From Gonium pectorale (taxonomy: Eukaryota > Chlorophyta > Chlorophyceae > Chlamydomonadales > Volvocaceae): 64,000 nt of DNA. A model generated the notes under the pieces. It did no database searches. It was not told the origin of the DNA and was given only the letters and a program-made list of their open reading frames with translations. Of the stretch, positions 37,701 to 49,266 are shown in pieces. The stretch is taken from assembly GCA_001584585.1 (NCBI GenBank), contig LSYV01000018.1, positions 1,140,301 through 1,204,300 of the forward strand. The letters run 5' to 3'. The position numbers and the translations under genes were made by a program. Numbering within the stretch: position 1 is the first letter of the stretch; the number at the start of each line of letters is the position of its first letter.

Positions 37701-40700
37701 CGACTTGGCCATGGGCTGGGGCTGCGGCTGCAGCAGGGGATTGCCCCGGGGCCGTGGCAGGGCCTGAGGCCGGGGATGGGGCTGAGGCCGGGCCTGAGGC
37801 CGGGGCTGGGGCCGGGGGTGGGGCTGCAGCTGTGGCCGGGGCTGGCGACTCCCGCTGCCTGCTGCTCTTCGCAAGCGTGGGCCCGCGTGGGACCGCAGCC
37901 GCCACCCGTCGGCCTGCCCGCAGGAAATCCAGACGGGCCGCGAGAAGCCCCATGCGCAGATGTGGGGGAGCCCCCGAGGCCGGTAGCATTACCGACTCCG
38001 GCGCGGCAGCTGCTGGCGCCTTTCCCGCCCCGGGCTTCGCACCCACACCGGGCCTCCTTGCACCCGCCGGCGGTGCTCGATCGCTTGCTAGCGGGCAGTC
38101 TGCCACGGCTGATCCAGGGCCGCGCCGCATACTAATCTGCGGCGGCGGCTGCGTCCGCGGCTGCGGCCGGGCGTCGGGCTGGGGCTGCGGCTGCGGCGCG
38201 GCTGCGATTCCAGTTGCGGTTGCGGCGGTTGCGGCTGCCGCTGCCGCACGCGGCTCCTCTCTGGCGCGAGCCGCCGGGCTAACGTGCACCCCACCCTTGG
38301 CGCTCGCCAACGGCGCCCACCTCCGCGCTGCGAGAAAATCCAGCCGGGCCGACTCTAGGCTGCTGTGCTGCCGCGGCTGCGGCTGCCGTTGCGGCTCCTG
38401 TGCAAGTGCAGCTGATGCCACCGCGGGTTCCGCCGCTCGGGGAGTTTCGGTCGCCCTGGCCTTTGCGCCCTTTGCGCCCTGCTCTAGGCGTCTGGCCTCC
38501 GGCCTGGCCCGCCGAGCCGCGCTGATGTCTTGTTGCGGTTGCGGTACTCGCTTTGCCTCGGCGTTTGCCTTGGTCGGCGGTTGAGCTGGATGCTCTGGTG
38601 CGGCTGCGGATGGCGCCGCCGCCGCCGCGCCCAACTGGGGAGCCGCCAGGGCGGCATCGGCACCCTCTTGCGGGTGCCGTACGAGCCGTGCCGCCAGGAA
38701 CTCCAGCCGGCTGCCGTACGAGCCGTGCGTGTGGCGCCACATGTAGCAAGCCTGGAGGGTCAAGCATGGGGTTGGATAAAAGCCCGCAGGTTAGAGGTGG
38801 ATGGATGCTGCAAAACGGGGCGGGTGTATCGAGGAAGCGCACGAAAGAGGCTGATGTGGGCTCGGTGCAGTATACCAGGTGAAGTCCGACAAACCGGGTA
38901 AGATGGTAAGCCGGTCTTTGGGGGTTTGGGGGCTGGGACGAACGTCACATGTCTTGCTCTGTACCCGCCCGCCCTATTGGAAACGTCGCGCCTTCGGGCG
39001 TGTATGACCGTAGAGGCGGGCTCCCTCTTTCTCTGCAGATTTCTCCTTTTTTTGCAGGACACAGGGTGCTTGAGGGATCCATAACGATCATACGCGACGC
39101 TGTTGATATTGATGCGGGCACACAGTGATGTGGGATCCTACACACCGCACACCGCAGAGGCATCATGGGCCGCCCGCTAGGATGCCTTTGCTAGCTAAAT
39201 CTTGTACCTATTTTCAGCACTCCGTACACCGCATCCGCCCGGCATTTCAACCTCTTGCCCGTCGGCCTCGCATCGGCCATCAATACTGGCGGGGGCAGGA
39301 CTTCCAACCGATCGCCCGCCGCCCCACCTTGCACGTCCGCAGCTGGGGGTCGTCCGCATGCCGGCGCCAATCCCGGGCCCGGGTGATGCCGCACACCGCG
39401 CAGCTGCCGTCCAACAGCGGCCGACTGCCCGACGGCGGCGGCGCCGCCACCGAGGCCTGAGCTGCAAGTAGCTGCTGCTGCCGGCGCCGAGTGCTCCATG
39501 CCACCGTTCTTTGCGGCTGCAGCGCCGGCGGCGCCGCCACAGGTACACCGGGCACAGCTGACTGCGCCGCAGGCACCGGTGGTGGCGGCTGTGGAGGGCA
39601 CTGCTCAGGTGTCGGCGCTGGCCGCCGCGGCAGCGATGGCAGTGGCTGCCGCTGTTGCGTCGGCGGCAGCGGCAGTGGCGGCGGAGGCGGCGCCACCGGT
39701 GTTTGCTCTGACTCGTGCTCGTGCAGGGCAGGCACCGTCGCCGCCGGCGGCCACCGCTCAGCTTGAGGCGCTGGTGGTGACGCTGGCGCTGGTGGCTGCG
39801 GCGGCTGCGGCGGCGCTGGTGGCGCTGGAGCCATCCGCCGAATCGGCAAGATCCGAACTCCCGCCACGGACGGCGGCGGGGGGCCGCGACGCGCGAAGAG
39901 CGAACGTGCCTGCCTGGGTGCCTCCTGCCCAGGTGGCGGAGGCGGATGCTGCTTCTGAGGGGGGTGCACTGGTCGCGGTGGCGACACTGGCAGCTGGGCA
40001 GTGGCCTCCGCAGCGGGCGCCCCCACCGTCTGCACGCTCTGCAACGGAGGGCCATCCATGGCAGCTGCCGTCGCGCCGCCTGCTGCCGGCTGCCGGCTGT
40101 CGCCACCGGACTGGCCGTCAGGTTGACTGCCCCGGCCACCGCCGCCGCCACCGCCGCCCGCTGCAGCCGGCTCCTGCCAACGCCGACCGCTGTCTCTCGG
40201 CGCCGCACCCGTCGAGCCGCCCGCGCGGTGGCCTGCCGCAGTGGCCGGCTGCCTGCGGCCCCGGCTCCGCTCCGCGGCCACGTCCTCGGTGTTGCCGCCG
40301 CGGGAAGACACCGTCGCGCCGGGGGAGCCCGCCTTCCCAGAGCGGGGCCTTGCCCCGCAAACCTCGCCATCGCTCTCACGGCGGGGCACAACCTCTTCCT
40401 CCTCATCTGCCTCCAGTCTCCCCTCTCCCTGGCTGCCCCCCTCCTCCCCGGTCCGCTCCTGCTCCTCCTCGTCCGCGTCTGGGACCACGTCGGGCTCGGG
40501 TTTGGAGCCATCGCTGCCCTGCTCGGCAACCGCTGCGGGCACAGCCTCAACGGCCGCCATGGCACCGGGAGGCGCGGCGTTGGCGCCATGCCTCCCTCCC
40601 GAACTCTCCACCTCGTCTCCCCACTCAACGTACGTCGGAGGCGAAGGNNNNNNNNNNNNNNNNNNNNNNNNNNNNNNNNNNNNNNNNNCCTCCCACGACC

Positions 40701-41420
40701 CCCGCTGCCGCCGCTGCCGCCGCTGCCGCCGCTGCCACTGCTGCTGCCGCTGATCCGACCGCCGCTGCTGTCGCTGGTGCCCTTGAGACCCTGTGAATCC
40801 GGGCCCTCCATGACACCACTCCCATCCGATTCCACGCCCTCCTCCGCTTCTTCTTCTTCCTCCTCCTCCTCGCCCTCCCCTGCCCCTGTCCCCACCTCCG
40901 CCTCCCCCTCCGCCTCCGCCTCCGTCTCTGCGCCCGCCTCCGCCGCCCCCCCCTCCGGGGTCTGCTGCCACGAGAGGTCGTCGACCACAACCAGCAGGTC
41001 GCCGGAGCCCGCCTCCTGGCTCGCCACCGCGGGACCCCCGCTGCTGCTGCTGCTGCTGCCGCTGCTGGCGGTGCACTCCGTCGCCGCGGGAGGGAGCGAC
41101 GCGGTGCAGGCCAGGCCGGCGGCCGCTGCCCGGCCGTCCACGGTCGTGCCGCCCTCGTCCAAGTCGCCCACCCCAGCACCTGCTGCCTCCTCACAGCCGC
41201 TCACGCAATCCTCGCCCTCACCCTCCCCGACCTCCTCTACTACCTCGCCCTCACCGCCCTCCTCGGTCTCTTCCGTCTCCTCCAGGCGCGCCGTCGGCGC
41301 ATCCCCGGGCTGCTCAGCGCTGGCCGAGTCATCGTCGCTGGGGCTGGGCCGGGGAGAGACGGCCTCAAGGGTCAAGCTGTCTGCCTCCGCCTCCACCAGC
41401 CCCTCCAAAGACCTGCTCAT
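31745..41420 (-). CDS. large protein with two GATA-like zinc fingers
   Basis: Six exons: 41420-39328 (holding the N gap), 38751-37160, 36840-35127, 34737-34594, 34376-34338, 34087-31745; about 2,640 residues if the gap is a multiple of three. ATG 41420 is the only start in the open 5' frame. Finger 1 runs CAVCGITRARDWRRH...LRTCKACYMWRHTHG (Cx2Cx19Cx2C); finger 2 runs CAECGAASSAYGWR...LWTCRRCYDKFMYWK (Cx2Cx20Cx2C). Cys spacing, the WR and the basic tail resemble GATA fingers, though the usual CNACG is CKACY or CRRCY. Both fingers are split by an intron at the third-fourth Cys knuckle. Basic clusters such as KRRRM and RLKRHR suggest nuclear localisation, so a transcription factor or chromatin protein is likely. 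The N-terminus is acidic and Ser-rich; most of the rest is low complexity. Exons 4-5 are the least certain. Confidence 0.7.
38963..39038 (+). repeat. dispersed repeat, copy B (intron of the GATA-like gene)
   Basis: Shares the ordered blocks of 18851-18938. It lies within the 39327-38752 intron that splits zinc finger 1. The core CGCGCCTTCGGGCG can fold into a small TTCG-loop hairpin. Confidence 0.7.
40648..40688. other. assembly gap (41 N) inside exon 1 of the GATA-like gene
   Basis: Forty-one Ns flanked on the right by a (GCTGCCGCC)n-type microsatellite coding Gly/Ser. The open frame before the gap (minus strand) and the frame after it that carries finger 1 differ, so the true gap length is not 41 modulo 3. 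Confidence 0.98.
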
Positions 41421-43860
41421 TTCGCCCTTCCTCGGTGCAGCGACCGGCGCCGCCAGCAACGGCGCAACCTCTAGCGGGGCGGCGCCACGGCGAGCGGCAG
41501 CGCGTGCACCAGGTAGCGTCCTGCTGCCCAGCGCCCTCTCTCCGCCGCGCCCGCCGGAGGATCGAGGGCTCGGGAGTCCGCACCCGGGATCGTGAGCAGT
41601 CAGACCGTAGCCCCCTTCAAGACGGCAGCGATTTAACGGGCTGCTGCCGCCCCCGGGGTACGGGTGCGGGCGTGGGGGCGGGGGTGGGGGCGGCCGTGAC
41701 CGCAACTGTGGCTGCCAGGCCGGTGGGGTGGAGCCCCGCCGCAGGCCTTGTTCTGATGGGCCGGGCGACAACCGCAGGTGAGGGTGGGTCAGCTGCGCTG
41801 GGCGCGAGTGAAGCTGGCGTCCGCCCACTGTGCAGCGCGGCGGCTGCGGGGCGGTGCGTAGCGGTTCCTCGCCGCCCGGAAAAAGAGCCGGCGCCGTCCA
41901 AAGCTAGAGTGCCGCTGCTGTCAGTTCCACAACATCGCCGCTAGAAATTGACAGGTCATTTTCCATTTAGAGTGGCAGCTGAATCAAAAGGAGGACAGAC
42001 AAGGTGTTGATGACACCAAGGTGATAATCGCCGCCGATTTGCGACAGCAACGCTCAATAGTAGCAAGGATGTCGTATTCAGGTCTTCCGCCGGCTTCCAG
42101 CGATATACTTGCCTGGATCTATATGTTGCATCCGTATCATTGTTGCCAGGAGTGTAGAAGTGTCACTGGGCGGAGTTCACATGCCAGCGGGCTAGGAGCT
42201 GCAAGCTAGCAGAATGCGACCCACGGGTCGTTTCTGTGCCGTCAACAGGCCTGCGCGACGGACGCTCGCTACCAGTGGCTCGCGCGCGAATCCTGGAGTG
42301 CGCTTGCGGGTGCGGGTGCGGTTGCGGGTGTCACATCGCCAGGCGCGGGCGCGGGGAACGGCCAGCAGAAGGATGCGGCGAGGGGGGGGGAGGTGTGGCG
42401 TACTGGTGCTTTGCAGGCGTGTGGGCTAGGTCCCCAGATTGGTCGCCAGCAGCCTTCGGGTTGAGCTGGCAGGAGACCGTTTAGAGCGTAGCGCCGTAGC
42501 CTACGGCTGCTGTGCCGGATGAGCAGGCCTGGACAGAAGCCAGGGGCCTGCACAGAAGCCAGAGGCCGCGGCCCACACCGGCTTCTGCTTCTGCCGGTGT
42601 TGCTGTGTGACGTGTCGGCATGAATGCTGAGGGCCGAGTAATCCACGGGAATACTCATGGGGTGTGGCTTTGTGGATCCGGGGACGGCACATGCCCGTAC
42701 CCGCGCTGACCAGCGGGCGTCGCCAGTCTGCGGCCGGACCTGCGGGCTGTGTGTATGCCACACATCCCCTTGCAGCAGCTTACGGCGTTTGCTTACAAAC
42801 CTACAAGGAGCAATATACTGCTATGAGTATCTGCAAAAACTCTTTCGGTGCAGCAAGTCTGCCGGTAAGCGTTGCGCACCGCCAACTACCCTCCCACCAA
42901 CTTAGATTGGATAAACGGCTTCACTACCCAACTACTGACCAACGGCTTGCCTGACTGGCTGACTTCACAACCAACTACCGACCATCGGCTTGCCTGACTG
43001 CGCCAACTGCCCTACAGCCTACCGAAAAGCCTACATTTAAATGCATCGTCGCAGAGCGCCGTTCATAACACCAACTGCCAACTGTTCCCATCAGTGCTTA
43101 GCATGCGTTCGCCGTCCTTGCGCTTACCAACATATGGCCCCGCTTGTGTCCAACAGCACTGTGTTCCTCTGCCGTGTCCCTCCAGGCAGCCACCCGCCAC
43201 CCGCCACACGTCCTTCGCGCCGTCTGCCGACACACCCACGCGCACCGCTGAGGCCCGCACCCGTGCATGATACGTACTGAAAGAAATGCATCTCCGTTTG
43301 CAGAACAAAAGAACGAGTGTGATGCCCAAAATCTACATGCTGTGACTGGATGCATATATGAAATTCCCATGCGGGAGAGCAGGGATTGGGCAGACGACGA
43401 AAAAGCAACTACCCCACCAACCCGTTCCCTGGAAAAAAAGGGGAAAAACAACTCGGGTGTACTCCGTGCCAACCACCTTATGATAAGACCCCTAACCCAA
43501 GTCCTCCATGGCTGGACCCCAGAACGTGAAGAGCTGATGTATGAGAGAGGCAAGCCGCGGTATAGGTACCTTCTAAGGGGCTAGACGCCAACATGGAAGT
43601 GAAGAGAGCCCAAAGAACGAAACTCAGCACTCGTTGAGACGGCCGACACCGCAAAATCGGCAGCCGCCACAGATGACGAGATGCCATCGCATGAACCAAT
43701 CAAACAATCAGCAAGGCATGGCAGGTCAAGCTGTCCAGCAAAGTTGAATAGCCATTCCCTCCTGCACCTGCCGTACATGCTGCCGTGCACGCGCTAAGTG
43801 CACCCACGCACCCATCGCACAGTGTACGTACGGCACCGTCTCACCGCCAAATCAAATCAT
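41421..43860. other. intergenic region between the GATA-like and expansin-like genes
   Basis: About 2.4 kb. The left end must hold the promoter and leader of the GATA-like gene. The right end is the 3' UTR of the expansin-like gene; the nearest minus-strand TGTAA is distant (42793-42797), so that assignment is weak. Includes a GACCCACGGGTC element at 42218-42229, hexamer-like GGTGCG repeats near 42300, and a 39-bp tandem duplication at 42919-43000. No coding exon supported. Confidence 0.55.
42919..43000 (+). repeat. imperfect tandem duplication, about 39 bp
   Basis: Copies at 42919-42957 and 42963-43000 both start CTTCAC, contain CAACTAC and CGACCA-like segments, and end CGGCTTGCCTGACTG. Confidence 0.85.
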
Positions 43861-46800
43861 CTACTTCTTGGTGGTCTCCGGCTTGCCGAACTGGACCTTG
43901 ACGTCGTCCACGCAGAACCAGATGTTGGACGAGCCAACCGCCCTGCATGTACGGCGGCACGTGGCTTACGGCACTTGCACATAACGGCGAATATGGTGTA
44001 TGGAACGAACGCGCGCACGGCCGCGCGGCCCCGCCGCTGACCGCCACCGATTTGCGGGTATCCGCGTCTCCGAGTCGTCTCCCGGCCCGCCTACTAGACC
44101 ATGCCCTGTCCCTTCCCCAAGGGAGCCCTCACTCACTGGATGCTGAGCTTGTCGCGGGTGGAGGTGGCGTTGCCGCAGCGGAAGGTCGAGTCGAAAGGAA
44201 GCGTCCACTGCGGGCGGCAGCGCAGCATTCGGTGTACGTTTGCATCATCACGGGCGCAGGGCATGCGGAAAAAAGAGAGAAACCTGCACAGAAAGAGGGA
44301 GTCGCATCATGCGGCATGCGGCGGCGAGCGACTAAACCTGTGCGCCCACTCGAGGCTCGCGCTCGACATCCCGAATGCTTGCCGTGGCCCAGCACAGCAC
44401 AGCAGCGAGGAGAAAGCCGGCAGCGATATCAGCGGGGTCCCGTTGCCCCCCCCCCTTGCAGCTGCCCATGCTCGCCATACCCGCCCCCGTTGGTAACGGC
44501 GGGCGGGCGCGCACATTTCCCCTCAGGAGGGCATACCAAGAATCCGCCGCACATCCTGTCGCAACGTGGTATGATTAACCCACTCCACGACCCTGACCCT
44601 CCCCACCTGCAGCCAGCCGTCCCCTCCCTTCGCGCTGGGGGTAATGGAGGTGAGGTAGGCCTGTAGGGGAGGCGGGGAGCGGGGAGGGGGGAAGGCGGGG
44701 CGGGCAGCGAGCTGGGGCTCCAGCCATCCGGTGGATGGTGGCAGTGGGGGCTCGCGAGGAAGGGGCTCACGAAGCAGGAAGGGGCTCACATTGAACAAAG
44801 CGAGAGGTGCAGCATACGGTACAAACGACACCGGATAGCGAGCATGGGTGGAGGAGGGCGGGCGGGGCTCCGGGAGGGTGGGCAGAGCTCCGCATGGCAA
44901 TGCAATAAGGGCGCGTGGACAGCCGCGGCCGCAAGGCGTCGCAGGATCCCGGGCTCTACGACAAACCCCTCCCCGTCTCGCTGCCTGGCATGCCCCGTAC
45001 GCTTGCCGTACACCGTACCTACCTCTCCGGGGCAGTATGTGTCATCCTCCTGCTGCGCAACCATCACCTGCGGGCGGGGCGGAGGGTATGCGTGGGGGGC
45101 GGTCGGTGTCCAGCGTGCCCGGGCGATTGTGTACTGTCATCCTTCATTCGGGGCGGGGCGGGGGACGTGACACCAACCCGGAAGGGGGGCAAGGGGCGGT
45201 AATGGAGCCGGGGGACATCGCGGTGGTGCTCGCGCGAACGCATGTGCAGCACCTGGCAACAGGGGCCCACGTGCCATTGATATACATGCACACATGGTGC
45301 GTGCGCGTGTGTGGGTAACTGCAAGCTGCGCGCATCTCCATGCCATCTCTTATGCGGCCCTCGTACGACCAGCCTTCCGTACCTTGACGGGCGGCGTGTT
45401 GCCGGGGTTGTACCGGTCGCGCAGCCAGAGGGAGATGGAGGTGGCCCCGTTGAACGGCTGGTAGCCGGGCCTGCACGGTGGTGGCAGCGCATTGCCGGGA
45501 GGGGGGCCATGAGGCCGCGGCGACAACATCGCGTCGTGCGCCCAACCGGTCGGCAAAGCACCGTGCCTTTGCGCGGCTGAAGCGTATCGTCCTGCACTCC
45601 CGCGCCCGCCACTCAGCCCCAGGGGAGCCCGTGAGGAGCAAGCAAGGGCGTGTAGGGCGTGCACGGTTGGTTGGTTGGGAGCCGCCCCGCCCCGCCCCGC
45701 CCCCCCCGACACCCCCCACCTGTAGCATCCGCGGCACCACCACGTCATTCCGCCACCTGGTCAGTTGGCAGTTGGCCACAAGGTCGTTGGGTTTCAATTG
45801 ACATATCGATTAGCTTCATCCCAAGTCTGCACTTCAACACCAGTGTCGATGTTGAGTAGTGAGTGCTGAGTGCCAGTGGACGGCCCTGGATCGCGGCCGT
45901 GGACGCGCCGACGCGCGTTCGTCGGGAGGCTGTGCCGGCCGTGCAGGAGGTCGGTTGCGTGGGTCCCGCCCGGCACTCACCCGGCGCCACCTCGGCGCAC
46001 GCGGCTGTGCTGCCGCCCAGGCCCCAGCCGGGCGCCGTGACGTTGAAGTTGTGGGTGGGCGTGTAGTACGGGAACCAGCTCCAGCCCGTGCCGACCATCT
46101 CGCCGTACAGGGTGTCGCGGCTGATGTAGCCGGGATCGGTCGGCAGCGCGGCGCCACTTCCGCAGTCCACCGGCCTGACGAAAGGTTTTTAGGAAAGGGG
46201 GGGGGGTTTGGTGGAGACAAGGTTTGAGAGAGAAACGCCAGCTGGACGCCAGCGGCGTTAGGAATGGGGGGGGGAGCGGGGAGGGGGGGGGAGGGGGCGC
46301 CGGGCGATCATTGCTGGCATTCGGTGGGCCAGGTGGGCGGGCTGCTGCCTCGTCAGTTTCAAATTGAGCATTCCGATAACGAGACGCGAGCGCTACCGAG
46401 ACTGCCGCAACCCCTGCGGTGGCAGCCTACCCGCAGGCGGCGTGGAGGCGCAGCGCAGTGCAGCCGTAGAAAAGTCAAACAAGCGGACGAGCGTTTCCTG
46501 GGCCAGGTCTCGACATTCCCACCTTGTTTTGATGTCCTTTCGGTCCCCTTCCCACCCTCCCTTCGGAGCCAACCACGTGCGTGTCTGCATCCAAAGACGA
46601 GGCCCCCCAAACCCACCTGATGTCGAGCATCATCTCGGGGTACATGGGATGAGCCAACTGTACGGCACACGTCGTAGGTACGGCGGTGGATGGGGGCGTA
46701 CGGAGGTGGATGGGTGTAGGTATGGGATGTGAACGAGAGGGGAGCTCGGTAAGGAACTGCTTTGTCAGCGCACTGCAGATCCCAAGGCAAGAGGGAAACT

Positions 46801-49266
46801 ACAGATCTACAAACTACACGACCCCAGGCGTAGGCACGCTTGTCCACCACGCCCTATCCTTTGCATAGTCGGTCTGCCCGCCCTCCTGCATGTTCCGCTG
46901 TACGTGCCGTACGGATTACGGACCTGCTCGTACACCCAGAACGACAGGTCCATCTCGACCTACGGGGGTACGGAGAGTGGGTACGGAGTGGTTGACAAAG
47001 CCAGTGGCGCTTTAGGAAGTGGGTGCTGTACGATGAAGATCCACACATCCGGCATTTAAGTACACACGCGCAATGCCGGATAACCAAGCTATCAGGCTGC
47101 ATAACCGATGCTAGCAGCCAATACTAACCCTTAATTCCCAATAAGCAGCCACTCCCCACGGACTGACCTGTCCAGCGCGGGGGTTTGTGGAGTTCTTGTA
47201 GCAGCAGGATGGCTGTGGGCGGAGGGGCCGGGGAGCGGGGTGGCGGGAGGCAGGGCAGTGAAAGAGGTCACAACAGGGGCGGCTGAAATCTGACAGCCCG
47301 GGGGCGGCCCGTCCGAACGCAACCGACCATGCTTCAACACACCCGGTCAGCCGGTCTCACGCCTCCGCTCCGTGTCCCTTCGGTTGCGCATTCTTGCACA
47401 CACAGCACACAGTGTCGTACATACCTGCACGTACGGCTTCATGTTTTTGGGCTCGTACCAGCAGGGGCAGACGTCGATGATGTGCACGCGCACGGTTTTG
47501 TTGGGGTCCCAGCAGCGCACGTACACGTAGCCGTCCTTCTCGGCGGGGTTGCCGGGGAACGAGCGGCCCATCTCGTCCTTGGCCTGGCCGTAACTACGGT
47601 TGGAGGTCAAGGTTCGGAATGGGCGTTGATTAGCTAGTCGCTTGGGGGACAGGTGATAGGGGGCGGGGTATCAGGGAGTCGGCATGGTAGGACACGCGCC
47701 ATCATGCATCCCACGCCGCGTCGCCTGGGAGCAGGTGCGACGAACGAGATGCGGCGTGCAACGGGCGCCAGTCCACGGCCCCGGTCCACGGAGCCTGGAC
47801 GTCGAGAACCTGCAGTGCTGAAGACAAACACTTAGGCCCAACTAGCCAACCATGGTAACGGCAATCTGACAACTTCCAACTTCCCAGCCAACCAACTCAC
47901 GCGGGGAAGTAGTAGTAGTTGCTGTACGGCACCGCCATATCGTTGACGCCCATCACGATGCCGTCCACGCAGCGCACCTCGTAGCAGCGCCCGCAGCTGC
48001 CTGCGGGGTCGGGGGTCGGGGGTCGGGGTCGGGGGCGGGGGCGGGGATGGGCGCGAAGCGTGATGCGCCAAGACATGTTTACGGCGAAACAAGGATTGCC
48101 CTTGTTGCAAACCTCACTCGAGAAGCCTTTGGCGTCCTAACGACCCACGGTTCATCGTCCCAACGCATAGACAGTTCAGATCCGTAATCAAACCAAACAA
48201 ATGGCCCGAGATCCACTCGAGATCACCGTCCAACCGTCAACCGAGCCAGCTCACCCGGGAAGTCGGGGTTGTTGTCGGCATACGACGAAACGGCTTCCTT
48301 GGGGTACACCAGCGAGCCGTCGGCGTTGGTGTAGCCGCAGCTGCGGTAGTCAGCGGCAGGGTAGGAGGCTAGGAGTTGATGGGCATTCAGCCAGTTGGAT
48401 GGTGGTGGAGTGGTTGTTGGGTCCACGGCCATGGCGATCTCGCAGCGGAACCACACTCGACGAGGTGGGTCGAGGCACGCGCGCGCGGGTGCACATCGTG
48501 GACCCCTAAGAACCCTCGGCGACACGCCCAAGCCCCCCCCCCCGTCCCGAACCAGTGCTCACCCTCCCCACTCGAGGATGCCGAACGCAGACTCGCCGCC
48601 ACCGCGGGTTGGCGCAAAGGTGTCGACGAAGGGCTTGGGGGTACCATACCTGTACAATGGAGGTACAACATAGGACCGTCGCGAGTTGGGAGATGGACTG
48701 CTGCGGGCGGGCGTGCGGGTGTGTGCGGTGCGTGCGTGCGGCGGTGCGGCGGCGGCAACGCATCCCCCACCCCACGTACCATGATCCCCGCTTACCGCGC
48801 ACAGCCCCGCCCCCCGCCCCTTCCCCAAGTAGCACTTGCAAACCCCCAACCGCCAACCGCAGGAACCGATCGCCGTGCTGTCGGGGCCGCAAACCGCCAA
48901 CCTGGTAACGCAACCGTGTATCCAATATCCGCCGCGTGACGGGCAGCCCAGGACTCACCAGGAGGATCGAGCACGAATCCATCCGGCCGGGGGCCCGGGC
49001 GGCTTGCTGAACGAGGTGTTGGCAGCTGCTTTGGGCCCCGACGGCGCAGCCACGGGGGCCATGTTGATGGTGCTGACGTCGGACGTCGCGCCGCCTGAGG
49101 CGGCGGCGGCACCGCTGGTGCCGGTGTCACCGCCGCTAGGGGCGGGCGGGTCGGCGGCGGCAGCGAATGGCGCCGCCGTCAGGGCCAGGATGGCGACGGC
49201 GGCGACGGCGGCGGCACTGAAGAACAGCTGGCGGCGGCGAGGGAGAGGGCGGCTAGCGGTGGCCAT
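43861..49266 (-). CDS. secreted expansin-like protein (double-psi beta-barrel)
   Basis: Fifteen in-phase exons: 49266-48959, 48649-48563, 48340-48255, 48000-47901, 47593-47425, 47212-47168, 46959-46924, 46657-46617, 46174-45981, 45756-45720, 45470-45383, 45067-45023, 44660-44607, 44207-44137, 43942-43861; 480 residues. An Arg-rich start then a hydrophobic core ending near AAPFAAA gives a signal peptide, followed by a Gly/Ser/Ala linker. The barrel runs from SSWYGTPKPF through AFGILEWGGCGY, SCGRCYEVRC, VRVHIIDVCPCW, MDLSFWVYEQ, LAHPMYPEMMLDIR and RPVDC. These match the TWYG, GACGY, C-x2-C, TDxCPxC, HFDLS, HPxYG and YRPVxC landmarks of expansins. The catalytic-type Asp of HFD is kept (D269) although the His-Phe is Glu-Met. 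The C-terminal part includes WWCRGCYRPGYQPF and ends WFCVDDVKVQFGKPETTKK. Probable role: non-hydrolytic loosening of an extracellular polysaccharide or glycoprotein matrix. Confidence 0.92.

Noticed and set aside
39498..40796. 432-codon plus-strand frame and other long frames opposite the GATA-like gene
   Set aside because: Ala/Arg/Pro-rich shadow frames of a GC-rich low-complexity exon; the minus strand carries the zinc finger and phase-consistent splices.
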